Shown here: one piece after another, positions 17,853 through 26,027 of the stretch
How positions within the stretch are numbered: the stretch's first letter is position 1
Layout: every line of letters starts with the position of its first letter
From: Bradyrhizobium sp. WBOS07
GTDB lineage: Bacteria; Pseudomonadota; Alphaproteobacteria; Rhizobiales; Xanthobacteraceae
Length of the DNA stretch: 64,000 bases
Direction of reading: 5' to 3'
Assembly (NCBI RefSeq): GCF_024585165.1
Contig: NZ_CP029008.1
Location: forward strand, 5,847,501 to 5,911,500
Made by a program: the position numbers and the translations under genes
The notes under the pieces: generated by a model
Databases searched by the model: none
Told to the model about the DNA's origin: nothing
The model's input: only the letters and a program-made list of their open reading frames with translations

Positions 17853-18908
17853 TCACGGCTTGAACACGTAGCCCTGCGTGATCGCCGCCGTCGCCGGAAT
17901 CGGCGGCAGGTCGGCGAACAGCTCGGGACGATCCTTCATGACCTTGAGAATGTGCTTCGGCTCGATATGCGCATTGACGTCGAAGGTCGATTTGAGGATG
18001 CCGAGACGGGCGAGCCGGTCCTCGGCGCTCCACAGCGCGCGGTAATTGTTGGCCGACAGCCGGCGGTCCGCCTGCTGGATGTTGAACTGCATCGCGGTCT
18101 CGGCGACCTCCTGCTTCAGTCCCGGTATCCAGCGCGTGGCAACTTGCGCCGCCAGCTTCGGGTTCTTGCGCATCCATTGGTCGGCCTCGGAGACGGCCGC
18201 GAGGAATTTCTCGATGGTCTCGCCATTGGCCTGCACCCATGGGCGAAGCGCCACATTGAAGCCGATATAGGAGATCACGTCGCCGCCCCTGATGATCTCG
18301 ACCGCGCCCGGCACGTCCTTGCCGGCAACGATCGGCCAGGGGTCCCAGCCCGAGAACGCATCGATGCCCTTGGCGAGCAGGGCGACGGTCATGTCCGGCG
18401 GCGGCGTGTTGACCAGCGTGACATCATCGGGCTTCAGCCCGGCCTTCTCCAGCGTCGCCAGGATGTAGAGATGGTTGATCGTGCCGAACGATGCCGCGAT
18501 TTTCTTGCCCTTCAGCGTCGACAGGTCGCCCTTGACGATGCCCGAACCTTCGCGCGCGATGATCGCCATGGTCGCGTCGGACCCGGCCTTGGTGGCGTTG
18601 CCGCTGTAATTGCCGAGCGCGACGAGGTCCATGCCGCGCAGCACGGCGCCGATCATGGGCACGCCGACCTGCACGATTTCGCTCTCGCCCGCCTGCAGCG
18701 CGTTCAGCGCGTCGACGCCGGTGGCGTAGGGGCGCGCGATCGTGACGTCGAGCCCGTACTTCTCGAAGAAGCCGCGCTCGAGTGCGATCGGCAGGCCGAT
18801 CTGGTCGATGCCGGTGACCATGCCGGCCTTCAGTTTCGTCAAGGTCTGGGCGCTCGCCGGTACCATGCCGGCGAGAAGTGCTAGTCCAAGCAACACGAGT
18901 CGTTTCAT
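17853..18908 (-). CDS. ABC transporter substrate-binding protein (SsuA/NrtA/TauA type)
   Basis: 351 aa periplasmic receptor. A Sec signal peptide covers residues 1-20 (cleavage ASA-Q). The fold signature is VTGIDQIGLPIALERGFFEKYGLDVTIARPYATGVDALNALQAGESEIVQVG, then GKKIAASFGTINHLY and GIDAFSGWDPWP. Members bind sulfonates, nitrate, pyrimidines or aromatic acids; the ligand pocket cannot be assigned. Last gene of a five-gene minus-strand operon that starts at 21621. Confidence 0.9.
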   Translation of the reverse strand: MKRLVLLGLALLAGMVPASAQTLTKLKAGMVTGIDQIGLPIALERGFFEKYGLDVTIARPYATGVDALNALQAGESEIVQVGVPMIGAVLRGMDLVALGNYSGNATKAGSDATMAIIAREGSGIVKGDLSTLKGKKIAASFGTINHLYILATLEKAGLKPDDVTLVNTPPPDMTVALLAKGIDAFSGWDPWPIVAGKDVPGAVEIIRGGDVISYIGFNVALRPWVQANGETIEKFLAAVSEADQWMRKNPKLAAQVATRWIPGLKQEVAETAMQFNIQQADRRLSANNYRALWSAEDRLARLGILKSTFDVNAHIEPKHILKVMKDRPELFADLPPIPATAAITQGYVFKP

Positions 18909-18912
18909 AGTC

Positions 18913-19245
18913 TCAGCCTCCCTCTTTTATCGGCCCCACCGCCGTCACCCAGTAGGGCCGGGCGACGGCGTTGAGGTCCGTTCTTTTGACGCCACGCAAT
19001 TCGATCGAATGCTCGTCCGTGCCCGACACGCGTCCGTATTGCTGGAACGCGAGCACATGGAAGCGCTCCGGCGTGAACGGCAGCTCGATCTGGACATTCA
19101 CTTTTTCCGACGTGCCTTTCAGCTCCGGCGCGATCTTGCCCGGGGCTGCGATCGTCAGCCAGAGCTGAAACAGCGCCCAGGCCGCGACGGCGCCGAGCAC
19201 GACGCGTGCCTTGGTCGAGCGCAAGACGTCGGAGGTGATGCTCAT
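18913..19245 (-). CDS. Hypothetical membrane-anchored protein within an ABC operon
   Basis: 110 aa. One transmembrane segment at about residues 15-34 (VVLGAVAAWALFQLWLTIAA) is followed by a soluble, probably periplasmic domain (VNVQIELPFTPERFHVLAFQQYGRVSG). I do not recognise a family. Its start overlaps the ATPase stop by 4 bp and its stop lies 4 bp before the receptor start, so it belongs to the transporter operon and may assist it. Confidence 0.72.
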   Translation of the reverse strand: MSITSDVLRSTKARVVLGAVAAWALFQLWLTIAAPGKIAPELKGTSEKVNVQIELPFTPERFHVLAFQQYGRVSGTDEHSIELRGVKRTDLNAVARPYWVTAVGPIKEGG

Positions 19246-20000
19246 GCCGCGCGCACCATCTGCAGCACCCGCGTGGACAGCTGCTTGAACCGGTCGTCCT
19301 TGACGAGGTCGTCCCAGACGCGGGGACGAGGAAGGTCGACCGCGATCTGGTCGAGCACGCGTCCCTTCGACAGCACGACCACGCGGTTGGCGAGAAACAC
19401 CGCTTCGGCCACGTCATGGGTGATGAAGATCACCGTCGGCTTGCGTTCCTGCCAGATGCGGGTCAGCTCCTCCTGGAGCGTCATGCGCGTCTGCGCGTCG
19501 ACGCTGGCGAACGGCTCGTCCATAAGCAGGACGTCGGGGTTGTTGGCGAGGGCGCGCACCACGCCGACGCGCTGCTGCATGCCGCCGGAGAGCTCGTTGG
19601 GATAGCGGTGCGCGGCGTGCGATAGCCCGGCCAGCGCGAGATATTCGCGCGCGATGCGGTCGCGCTCGGCCTTCGGCACGCCACGCATCTTCGGGCCGAA
19701 GCCGACATTGTCGAGCACCGTCTTCCAGGGAAACAGCGCGAACGACTGGAACACGACACCGCGCTCGGGACCGGGCCCGTGCACCGGCTTGCCGTCGAGC
19801 AGGATGTCGCCCTTCGAGTAGGGAATGAAGCCGGCGATCATGTTCAGGATCGTCGTCTTGCCGCAGCCGGAGGGGCCGACCACCGAGATGAACTCGCCGG
19901 GCTCGACGTCGAGCGAGACGTCGTGGACGGCGGTGACGTGTGCGCCCGCATAGGGGTCGAAATAGGTCTTGCCGAGATTGCGCAGCGAGAGCGTCTTCAT
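19242..20000 (-). CDS. ABC transporter ATP-binding protein (SsuB/NrtD/TauB type)
   Basis: 252 aa cytoplasmic ATPase. Walker A is GPSGCGKTT, the Q-loop VFQSFALFPW, the signature LSGGMQQR, Walker B VLLMDEPFASVD and the H-loop FITHDVAEA. The ATG at 20000 overlaps the upstream permease stop by 4 bp. A longer open frame upstream is a shadow of the permease genes. Confidence 0.93.
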   Translation of the reverse strand: MKTLSLRNLGKTYFDPYAGAHVTAVHDVSLDVEPGEFISVVGPSGCGKTTILNMIAGFIPYSKGDILLDGKPVHGPGPERGVVFQSFALFPWKTVLDNVGFGPKMRGVPKAERDRIAREYLALAGLSHAAHRYPNELSGGMQQRVGVVRALANNPDVLLMDEPFASVDAQTRMTLQEELTRIWQERKPTVIFITHDVAEAVFLANRVVVLSKGRVLDQIAVDLPRPRVWDDLVKDDRFKQLSTRVLQMVRAA

Positions 20001-20803
20001 GATGTCACCAATCCCCAACGCTGGCCGGTCGCGCGCTCGAGCGGCGCGAGGATCCAGGCGTCCACGATGTACCAGAGCAATCCGAGAATGATCATGCCGA
20101 GGATGATCTCGACGGTGGAGCCGGCGCGGCGGGCGTCGAACATCATGAAGCCGATGCCGGAGGTGCCGACGATCATCTCGACGGCGATCAGCGCGCGCCA
20201 GCCATAGCCGAGCCCGTTGCGAAGTCCGGTGATGATGTTCGGCAGCGCGCCCGGCAGCGTCACCTCCCACAGCACGCGCGCGCGCGAAGCCCCGAGGCTC
20301 AAGGCGGCGCGCGCGAGGTCCCGCGGCACGGATTCGACGCCGAGCACGGTGTTGAGCACGACCGGGAACAACACGGTGTAGACGATGACGAAGGTCATCG
20401 TCGTCAATCCGAAGCCGAACCAGATCAGGAGGATCGGCAGCCAGGCGATGTCGCCGATGGCCTGGAAGAACAGCAGCACCGGCCAGCAGATGCGGTGCGC
20501 CCAGCGGCTGGTGCCGATCAGGATGCCCAGGGGAATGCCGAGCGCCATGCCGGCAGCGGCACCGGTCGCGAGCCGGATCAGGCTGTCCTGGAGATAGTCG
20601 GGCAGGATGCCCTTGTAGGTCAGCGTGACGAACGCGCGCACGACGTCGGCCGGGCCCGGGAAGAACGCACGCGGAAACAGTCCGGCCTCGCTCACCGCGG
20701 TCCACAGCGCCAGCACCGGGATGAACGGTATGATCGCGGCGAGCCCCGGCCAGCGCTGGGTCAGACGGGTATAGCCGGCCCAGATTTGCAGCATCAGATT
20801 CAT
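19997..20803 (-). CDS. ABC transporter permease (SsuC/NrtB type), second of two
   Basis: 268 aa, about six transmembrane segments. The EAA-like loop is RDLARAALSLGASRARVLWEVTLPGALPNIITGLRNGLGYGWRALI. It is clearly paralogous to the preceding permease. Two different permeases in one operon imply a heterodimeric channel, less common than the usual homodimer in this subfamily. It overlaps neighbours by 4 bp on both sides. Confidence 0.92.
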   Translation of the reverse strand: MNLMLQIWAGYTRLTQRWPGLAAIIPFIPVLALWTAVSEAGLFPRAFFPGPADVVRAFVTLTYKGILPDYLQDSLIRLATGAAAGMALGIPLGILIGTSRWAHRICWPVLLFFQAIGDIAWLPILLIWFGFGLTTMTFVIVYTVLFPVVLNTVLGVESVPRDLARAALSLGASRARVLWEVTLPGALPNIITGLRNGLGYGWRALIAVEMIVGTSGIGFMMFDARRAGSTVEIILGMIILGLLWYIVDAWILAPLERATGQRWGLVTS

Positions 20804-21621
20804 GCGCGCCTCACCATGCCCCAGCGCTCGATGGTCGCGCGTTCGAGCGGGACCAGCAGCAGGCGATCGATCAGAAGCCAGAGAACGCCGATCACGATCA
20901 TGCCGAACACGATCACCTCGGTGCGGTAGAAGTCGCGTGCGACGAACAGCATGTAGCCGAGCCCGACATTGGTCGCGATCATCTCGGCAGCGATCAGCCC
21001 GCGCCAGGCGAAGCCAAGGCCCGTCCGGATGCCGGTGACGATGTTGGGGAGCGCGCCCGGCAGCAGCACCTCGGTCAGCAGCGCCCAGCGGCCGGCGCCG
21101 AGCGAGGCGGCAGCGTTGCGCAGCGTGTGCGGAATGGTCCTGACGCCGAGCAGGGTGTTGTAGGCGACGACAAAGAACACGGCATTGAAGATCACGAACA
21201 CGATCGCGCCGAAACCGTAGCCGAACCACAGCGTCGCGATCGGAATCCAGGCGATGCCGGCGAGCACCGAGAAGAAGCGGAACAGCGGCGTGAGAAAGGC
21301 TGCAACCGTCGGGCTGACCCCCATGGCGATGCCGAGCGGCACGGCGGTGGCAATGCCGATCAGCGTGCCCAGGGCGACGCGCAGGAGGCTTGCGCCGACA
21401 TGGGCGAGCAACGTGCCGTCGCGGATCGAATCCAGCGCAGCGGTGCCGACCGCACCGACGGAGGGAAACACGCGCGGATTGACGTTGAAGAGCGGGACGA
21501 CGGCGGCCCAGATCGCGACCAGGGCCAGCAGCGGCGCGACGAACATCGCGATTCCCGCCAGCGAATTGACGCTGCGGATCAGCCGCGACGATCGACCTTT
21601 CAGACTGCCCGTCACCTGCAT
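20800..21621 (-). CDS. ABC transporter permease (SsuC/NrtB type), first of two
   Basis: 273 aa with about six transmembrane segments; the EAA-like loop includes NAAASLGAGRWALLTEVLLPGALPNIVTGIRTGLGFAWRGLIAAEM. First gene of the operon permease-permease-ATPase-small protein-receptor. The operon promoter must lie in the 120 bp up to the GntR gene stop or further upstream. Confidence 0.92.
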   Translation of the reverse strand: MQVTGSLKGRSSRLIRSVNSLAGIAMFVAPLLALVAIWAAVVPLFNVNPRVFPSVGAVGTAALDSIRDGTLLAHVGASLLRVALGTLIGIATAVPLGIAMGVSPTVAAFLTPLFRFFSVLAGIAWIPIATLWFGYGFGAIVFVIFNAVFFVVAYNTLLGVRTIPHTLRNAAASLGAGRWALLTEVLLPGALPNIVTGIRTGLGFAWRGLIAAEMIATNVGLGYMLFVARDFYRTEVIVFGMIVIGVLWLLIDRLLLVPLERATIERWGMVRRA

Positions 21622-21742
21622 CTGGCCTCCCTCGCGTTCAGCAATGCCTGTGCCGGCATTTCGCGCTGATCATTCCCGACATCGTAACCCGGTCCTGCAA
21701 CAGATCCCAGGCGGAGCAAGGATGTGGCCTGAGCCCTCCCTG

Positions 21743-22606
21743 TCACGGGTCATGGCGTCTTCTCTTGGGCTTGAGGGGCGACGTCCTGGTCACGCGCACG
21801 TCCGATCCGCCCGCTCTACGTGTCGCTGCAGCGATGACTGTCTTGCGGTTCGACAGCTTCAATCGGGTGTAGCCCAGCAGCCGCTCCATCGCGGCGCGCG
21901 CCTTCTCCGGGTTGCCGCTCTCGATGGCCCGCGCCGCCGCCGCGTGGTTCGGCAGATTGTCCTTGAACCAGCCGCCGGGGCCCCCGACGGCGACGGTGAA
22001 TACGGTGCTCAGAATGGTATCGATCGCGCCGCGAAAGCCCTGAAGCACCGGATTGTGGGTCGCGTCCAGGATGGCAAGATGGAAAGCCTTGTCGGCTGCG
22101 AGAGCGCTGGCCTGGTCTCTTGCCGTCTGCATCGCAGCCAGGGCCGTGTCGATCCGCCAGCGGTCGTTCCTGGTGGCACGTTCGGCGGCGAGCGCCGCGG
22201 CGGCCGGCTCGATGATCGAGCGTACCTCCTGGATTGCCAGCAGTAGGTCGCGATCCGGCTCGTCCTGGCCGACGAGCCAGCTCAGCACGTCGCGGTCGAG
22301 CAGGCTCCATTCGTGGCGCGGCAGCACGTGCGTGCCGTGGCGCGGCCGCACGCTGACGAGACCCTTCGCGGCAAGCGTCTTGATGGCCTCGCGCACCACG
22401 CCGCGTCCGACGCCGAACCTGGTTTCGAGCTCAGGCTCGGGCGGCAGAGTCGTCCCCACGGGAATGAGATCCTGGGCGATCTCGCGGCCGAGCGTCGTCA
22501 GCACGGCACGAATGCGGCCGGGCTTGATCGGCTTGTCGACGGGGCTCGGGCGCGCTCTTGCCACTCGTATGTTTCTCCCGCCCCGGCCGGTCCCAGCCGG
22601 TTTCAT
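21743..22606 (-). CDS. FadR/GntR-family transcriptional regulator (FCD domain)
   Basis: 287 aa. The N-terminal winged helix (about residues 30-100) has TLPPEPELETRFGVGRGVVREAIKTLAAKGLVSVRPRHGTHV. The C-terminal all-helical FCD domain has the metal-binding pattern, with FHLAILDATHNPVLQ and NHAAAARAIESGNPEKARAAM. FadR-type regulators typically sense sugar acids or organic acids and repress transporter and catabolic genes. A 31-bp palindrome lies 32 bp upstream of its start and 410 bp upstream of the divergent TRAP operon, suggesting autoregulation and control of uptake. Confidence 0.88.
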   Translation of the reverse strand: MKPAGTGRGGRNIRVARARPSPVDKPIKPGRIRAVLTTLGREIAQDLIPVGTTLPPEPELETRFGVGRGVVREAIKTLAAKGLVSVRPRHGTHVLPRHEWSLLDRDVLSWLVGQDEPDRDLLLAIQEVRSIIEPAAAALAAERATRNDRWRIDTALAAMQTARDQASALAADKAFHLAILDATHNPVLQGFRGAIDTILSTVFTVAVGGPGGWFKDNLPNHAAAARAIESGNPEKARAAMERLLGYTRLKLSNRKTVIAAATRRAGGSDVRVTRTSPLKPKRRRHDP

Positions 22607-22637
22607 TTATTTTTGGCTGCCACGCCCGGCAGCGGCA

Positions 22638-22668
22638 CAATCATCCGATGTTTAACATCGGATGATTG
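22638..22668. promoter_or_regulatory. 31-bp perfect palindrome, probable GntR operator
   Basis: Two 15-base arms (CAATCATCCGATGTT and its exact complement) flank a single central T. It lies between the divergent GntR gene and TRAP operon. Its size, symmetry and AT-rich centre fit a FadR-subfamily operator better than a terminator, because no gene ends here. Confidence 0.7.
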
Positions 22669-22719
22669 GGCGAAGGCAAGCTGAATTGTCGCAGGGATCG
22701 CTGTGTTGCGCTGCGATAT

Positions 22720-22956
22720 GCAAGGGGGCGACGTCCAGCGTGCAGATGAGCGGTGGCAGATGTCGTTGTCCGTCGTCGCCGTTGAAAACAGTTGGCGGCC
22801 GGATCTATCGGCCAGCAGCAGGATGCTGGCGTCCCCGCGGGGCTGCGCCACTGCACAAACGTCACGGGCCAGAGATGAAAGCTGCAGTGCAATAGACGGC
22901 GTGTCGGCCGTTCCTGCGTCGAACTGTATCAGCGGCAGGCTTGTCAGCGCCCGGCC
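22720..22956 (-). pseudogene. Possible remnant of a sensor kinase extracellular domain
   Basis: In one minus-strand frame the peptide has SIALQLSSLARDV followed by ASILLLADRSGRQLFST. This resembles the ALQ..SLA and LVDRSGQQLLNT pattern in the periplasmic sensing domain of rhizobial histidine kinases. The similarity stops on both sides and no transmembrane or kinase part is present. It may be a decayed fragment or coincidence. Confidence 0.25.
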
Positions 22957-23077
22957 GGGCATCCGAATTGGGCTTCCGTGCCGCGATGGATTTTCATACC
23001 CTCTCTGCAGGCAAGCCGCATACCGGCTGCACTCACGGCCCGGCGACAGGGTCGGAGCATCAAAGGGAGGGGAGACG

Positions 23078-24076
23078 ATGAAGCGACGATCATTTCTCGC
23101 TGGTATCGGCGCGACCACTGCGGCGGCTACGATCGGCATGCCGTCGATCCTGCGGGCCCAAGCGCCGGTCACGCTGAACGGGGCGGTCCAGTTCAACGAC
23201 GACCATGCCTTCAACCGGGCTCTGCTCCGGTTCGAGGAGCTGGTGAAGAAGTATTACGGCAAGCCCGTCAATTTCACCCTGCACAGGAACTCTTCGCTCG
23301 GCCTCGAGAAGCAGTATTTCGAGTACATGTCGCAAGGTAAGGCGGTCGATTACGGCATCGTCTCGCCGGCGCACATGTCCACCTTCGCCAAAGCGGCCCC
23401 GTTCATCGACGCGCCTTTCGTGTTCAAGGGCATCGAGCACATGAACAAGGTGGTCGAGGCCAACATCCTGGCGCCGGTCGCCGACGAGGTTGCTGCCAAG
23501 GCCGAGGTCGTTCTCATCGGTTACGCCGGCGGCGGCATCCGCAACATCTTCGCCAACAAGCCGCTCAAGAACCTGGCCGATCTCAAGGGGCTCAAGGTTC
23601 GCGTGCAGGGTGCGCCGATCTGGTCAAAGACCTTCGCGGCGGTCGGCATGAGCCCGACCGTGATTGCCTATAACGAGGTCTACAACGCGATCCAGAACGG
23701 TGTGATCTCGGCCGGCGAGAACGAGGCGGCCGGCGTCGAGGCGATGAAATTCTACGAAGTCGCGCCGCATCTCAACCTGACCCAGCACGCGGTGTCGATC
23801 CGGCCGATCTGCTTCTCGGTGAAGACGCTGAAGACCTTGCCGAAGGATCTGCAGGACGCGATCATGAAGGCCGGCAAGGAGGCCGGCGATTACGGGCGTA
23901 AGCTCGAGTCGAGCGAGGAGGTCGTCAAGCTCGACACGCTCGAAAAGGCCGGCAAGCTCAAGCGCGTCCCCTTCGAGGAGCGGGACGCCATGAAGAAGCT
24001 CGCCGATCCCGTGATGGCTACCTACGCCAAGGAGATCGGCGCGGAAGGCATTTTCGAGAAGATCAACGCCGTCTGA
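23078..24076 (+). CDS. dctP: TRAP transporter substrate-binding protein DctP
   Basis: 332 aa periplasmic receptor. The N terminus MKRRSFLAGIGATTAAATIG with cleavage near LRA-QA is a twin-arginine-like signal. The mature DctP fold shows the ligand-gating region GLKVRVQGAPIWSKTFAAVGMSPTVIAYNEVYNAIQNGVISAGENE, with the conserved Arg (K-V-R) that holds the substrate carboxylate. Family ligands are C4-dicarboxylates and sugar acids. The ATG at 23078 follows AGGGAGGGGA. First gene of dctP-dctQ-dctM; a stable stem-loop follows its stop. Confidence 0.92.
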   Translation: MKRRSFLAGIGATTAAATIGMPSILRAQAPVTLNGAVQFNDDHAFNRALLRFEELVKKYYGKPVNFTLHRNSSLGLEKQYFEYMSQGKAVDYGIVSPAHMSTFAKAAPFIDAPFVFKGIEHMNKVVEANILAPVADEVAAKAEVVLIGYAGGGIRNIFANKPLKNLADLKGLKVRVQGAPIWSKTFAAVGMSPTVIAYNEVYNAIQNGVISAGENEAAGVEAMKFYEVAPHLNLTQHAVSIRPICFSVKTLKTLPKDLQDAIMKAGKEAGDYGRKLESSEEVVKLDTLEKAGKLKRVPFEERDAMKKLADPVMATYAKEIGAEGIFEKINAV

Positions 24077-24102
24077 CAGCCTTGCGTCCGCCGAGAGCAT
24101 AT

Positions 24103-24128
24103 CCGGGCAGGCCCCGCTTCCTGCCCGG
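24103..24128 (+). other. Intercistronic stem-loop between dctP and dctQ
   Basis: CCGGGCAGG pairs with CCTGCCCGG around an 8-base loop. It follows the receptor gene and precedes the membrane subunits. Such structures often leave more receptor mRNA than permease mRNA; no U run is present. Confidence 0.6.
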
Positions 24129-24160
24129 AGTTGGCGGATGTTTTGCCGCTGGGAGTTCCA

Positions 24161-24676
24161 ATGACTGAAATGCCCGTCCCGTCCACACCGTCGCTGTGGC
24201 GCCGCATCACGGCGGCTTATGCCAAGTTGCTGGAATTCCTGCTGGCCGCCTGCGTCGGCATTCTTGTCATTCCGGTCACGCTGCAGATCATCTCACGCTA
24301 CACACCGTTCATTCCGTCCTACATCTGGACGGAGGAAATGGCGCGTTTCATGTTCATCTGGACGATCATGATCGGTGCCATGGTCGGCGTGCGCGAAGCG
24401 CAGCATTTCGAGGTCGACGTGTGGCCCGACCTGTCGCGGCGGTCGGAAGCCGTAGTGCGAATTCTGGCGCGTCTCGGCATATTGGCGCTGGCACTGGTGT
24501 TCGTAACGGCTGGCCTCGAGTTCACCCGCTTTGCCTGGAACAGAACGTCGGAGCTGGCCGATTTGCCGCTTTGGCTGATCCACGTCGCCTGGCCGGCTGC
24601 CGGGGTCACATGGATCGTGTTCGCGGGCGAGCAGATCCTTGATGAAGTGCGCGTTGTGGTTGGGGCAAGGCAATGA
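24161..24676 (+). CDS. dctQ: TRAP transporter small membrane subunit DctQ
   Basis: 171 aa with four transmembrane segments. The conserved WTEEMARFMFIWTIMIGAMVGVREAQHFEVDVW block marks the DctQ family. I chose the ATG at 24161 (GGGAG 5 bases upstream); a TTG at 24131 would lengthen it by ten residues. Overlaps dctM by 4 bp. Confidence 0.9.
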   Translation: MTEMPVPSTPSLWRRITAAYAKLLEFLLAACVGILVIPVTLQIISRYTPFIPSYIWTEEMARFMFIWTIMIGAMVGVREAQHFEVDVWPDLSRRSEAVVRILARLGILALALVFVTAGLEFTRFAWNRTSELADLPLWLIHVAWPAAGVTWIVFAGEQILDEVRVVVGARQ

Positions 24677-25992
24677 GCGGCAATGTACTCTCCGCCGGAC
24701 AGGCCGCGATGGTGCTGTTCGGGGTCTTCGTCGGCCTGCTCATCGTGCGCGTGCCGGTCGCCTTCGCGCTCGGTCTTGCCTGCGTGCCGATCCTGCTGAT
24801 CGAGCCGCGCCTGTCGCTGATGATGCTGGCGCAGGAAACCTTCAATGCCTACAATTCATTCATCCTGCTGGCGGTGCCGTTCTTCCTGCTGACGGCCAAC
24901 CTGATGAGCATCGGCGGCATCACTGACCGCCTGGTGGCGCTGTCGCGCTCGATGGTCGGGCACTGGCCGGGATCGCTGGCGCAGATCAACGTCGTGCTGT
25001 CGGTGTTCTTTGCCGGCATTTCGGGCTCCTCGACGGCCGATGCGGCGAGCCAATCTAAGATCTTCATCGATGCCCAGACCAAGGAAGGCTACGACCTGTC
25101 GTTCTCCATCGCGATCACCGCGGTGTCCGCAGTGCTTGCAGTCGTCATCCCGCCGTCGATCCTGATGATCGTCTGGGGTGGGCTGATCTCGACCTCGATT
25201 GCGGCGATGTATCTGGCCGGCATCGTGCCCGGCCTGCTGATCGCGGGCGCGCAGATGGCGACGGTGCACGTCTATGCGGTGCGCCGCGGCTACCCGACCT
25301 ATCCGAAGTCGACCTGGGTCGAGATGCGATGTGCGATCTGGCGGTCGATACCGGCCATGATGACGCCGTTCATCATCGTCGGCGGCATCCTGCTCGGCTG
25401 GTTCACCGCGACCGAGTCGGCCTGTGTCGCCGTGCTCTATTCCGTGGTGCTCTCGGCGTTCTTCTACCGGGAGACGGGTATCCGCGAATTGTACAAGGCC
25501 TTGCTCGATACCGGGCGCCTCGCCGGCGTGGCGCTGTTTTGCGTCGGTACCGCGAGTGCGTTCGGCTGGCTGCTCGCCTATTACAAGATTCCGCAGGAGC
25601 TGCTGGCCAACGTCTCGACGTGGGGCATGGGCGCAGTTGCGGCCGGTTTCTTCATCTCCTTCTGCTTCCTGGTGGTGGGCTGCTTCCTCGACGCCATCCC
25701 GGCCATCATCATCGTCGGCACCGTGCTGGAGCCGCTCGCCAAATCGGTCGATCTTCATCCGGTGCAGTTCGCGATCATTTCCATCGTGTCGCTGGCCTTC
25801 GGCCTGGTGACGCCGCCTTATGGCCTGTGCCTGATGATCGCCTGTTCGATCGCGGGCGTCCGGCTGCGCTATGCGCTGAAGGACACGGTGATCATGCTGA
25901 TCCCGATGCTGCTGGTGCTGGCGGCCGTCATCGTCTGGCCGAGCGTGTCGCTGTTCCTGCCGCGTCTGATCGTGCCGGAGATGCTGAAATGA
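24673..25992 (+). CDS. dctM: TRAP transporter large membrane subunit DctM
   Basis: 439 aa, about twelve transmembrane segments: the ion-coupled transport subunit. Typical segments are FFAGISGSSTADAASQSKIFI, VVIPPSILMIVWGG, and LVTPPYGLCLMIACSIAG near the C terminus. The start is an ATG overlapping the dctQ stop. A serine hydrolase gene converges 35 bp after its stop. Confidence 0.93.
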   Translation: MSGNVLSAGQAAMVLFGVFVGLLIVRVPVAFALGLACVPILLIEPRLSLMMLAQETFNAYNSFILLAVPFFLLTANLMSIGGITDRLVALSRSMVGHWPGSLAQINVVLSVFFAGISGSSTADAASQSKIFIDAQTKEGYDLSFSIAITAVSAVLAVVIPPSILMIVWGGLISTSIAAMYLAGIVPGLLIAGAQMATVHVYAVRRGYPTYPKSTWVEMRCAIWRSIPAMMTPFIIVGGILLGWFTATESACVAVLYSVVLSAFFYRETGIRELYKALLDTGRLAGVALFCVGTASAFGWLLAYYKIPQELLANVSTWGMGAVAAGFFISFCFLVVGCFLDAIPAIIIVGTVLEPLAKSVDLHPVQFAIISIVSLAFGLVTPPYGLCLMIACSIAGVRLRYALKDTVIMLIPMLLVLAAVIVWPSVSLFLPRLIVPEMLK

Positions 25993-26027
25993 ACGCGACC
26001 CCGCGGCCGGCGGCTCCGTTCGGCTGG

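Noticed and set aside
19998..21229. A long minus-strand frame joining two permease genes
   Set aside because: Its upstream half is an out-of-frame reading of the first permease; the real second permease starts at 20803.
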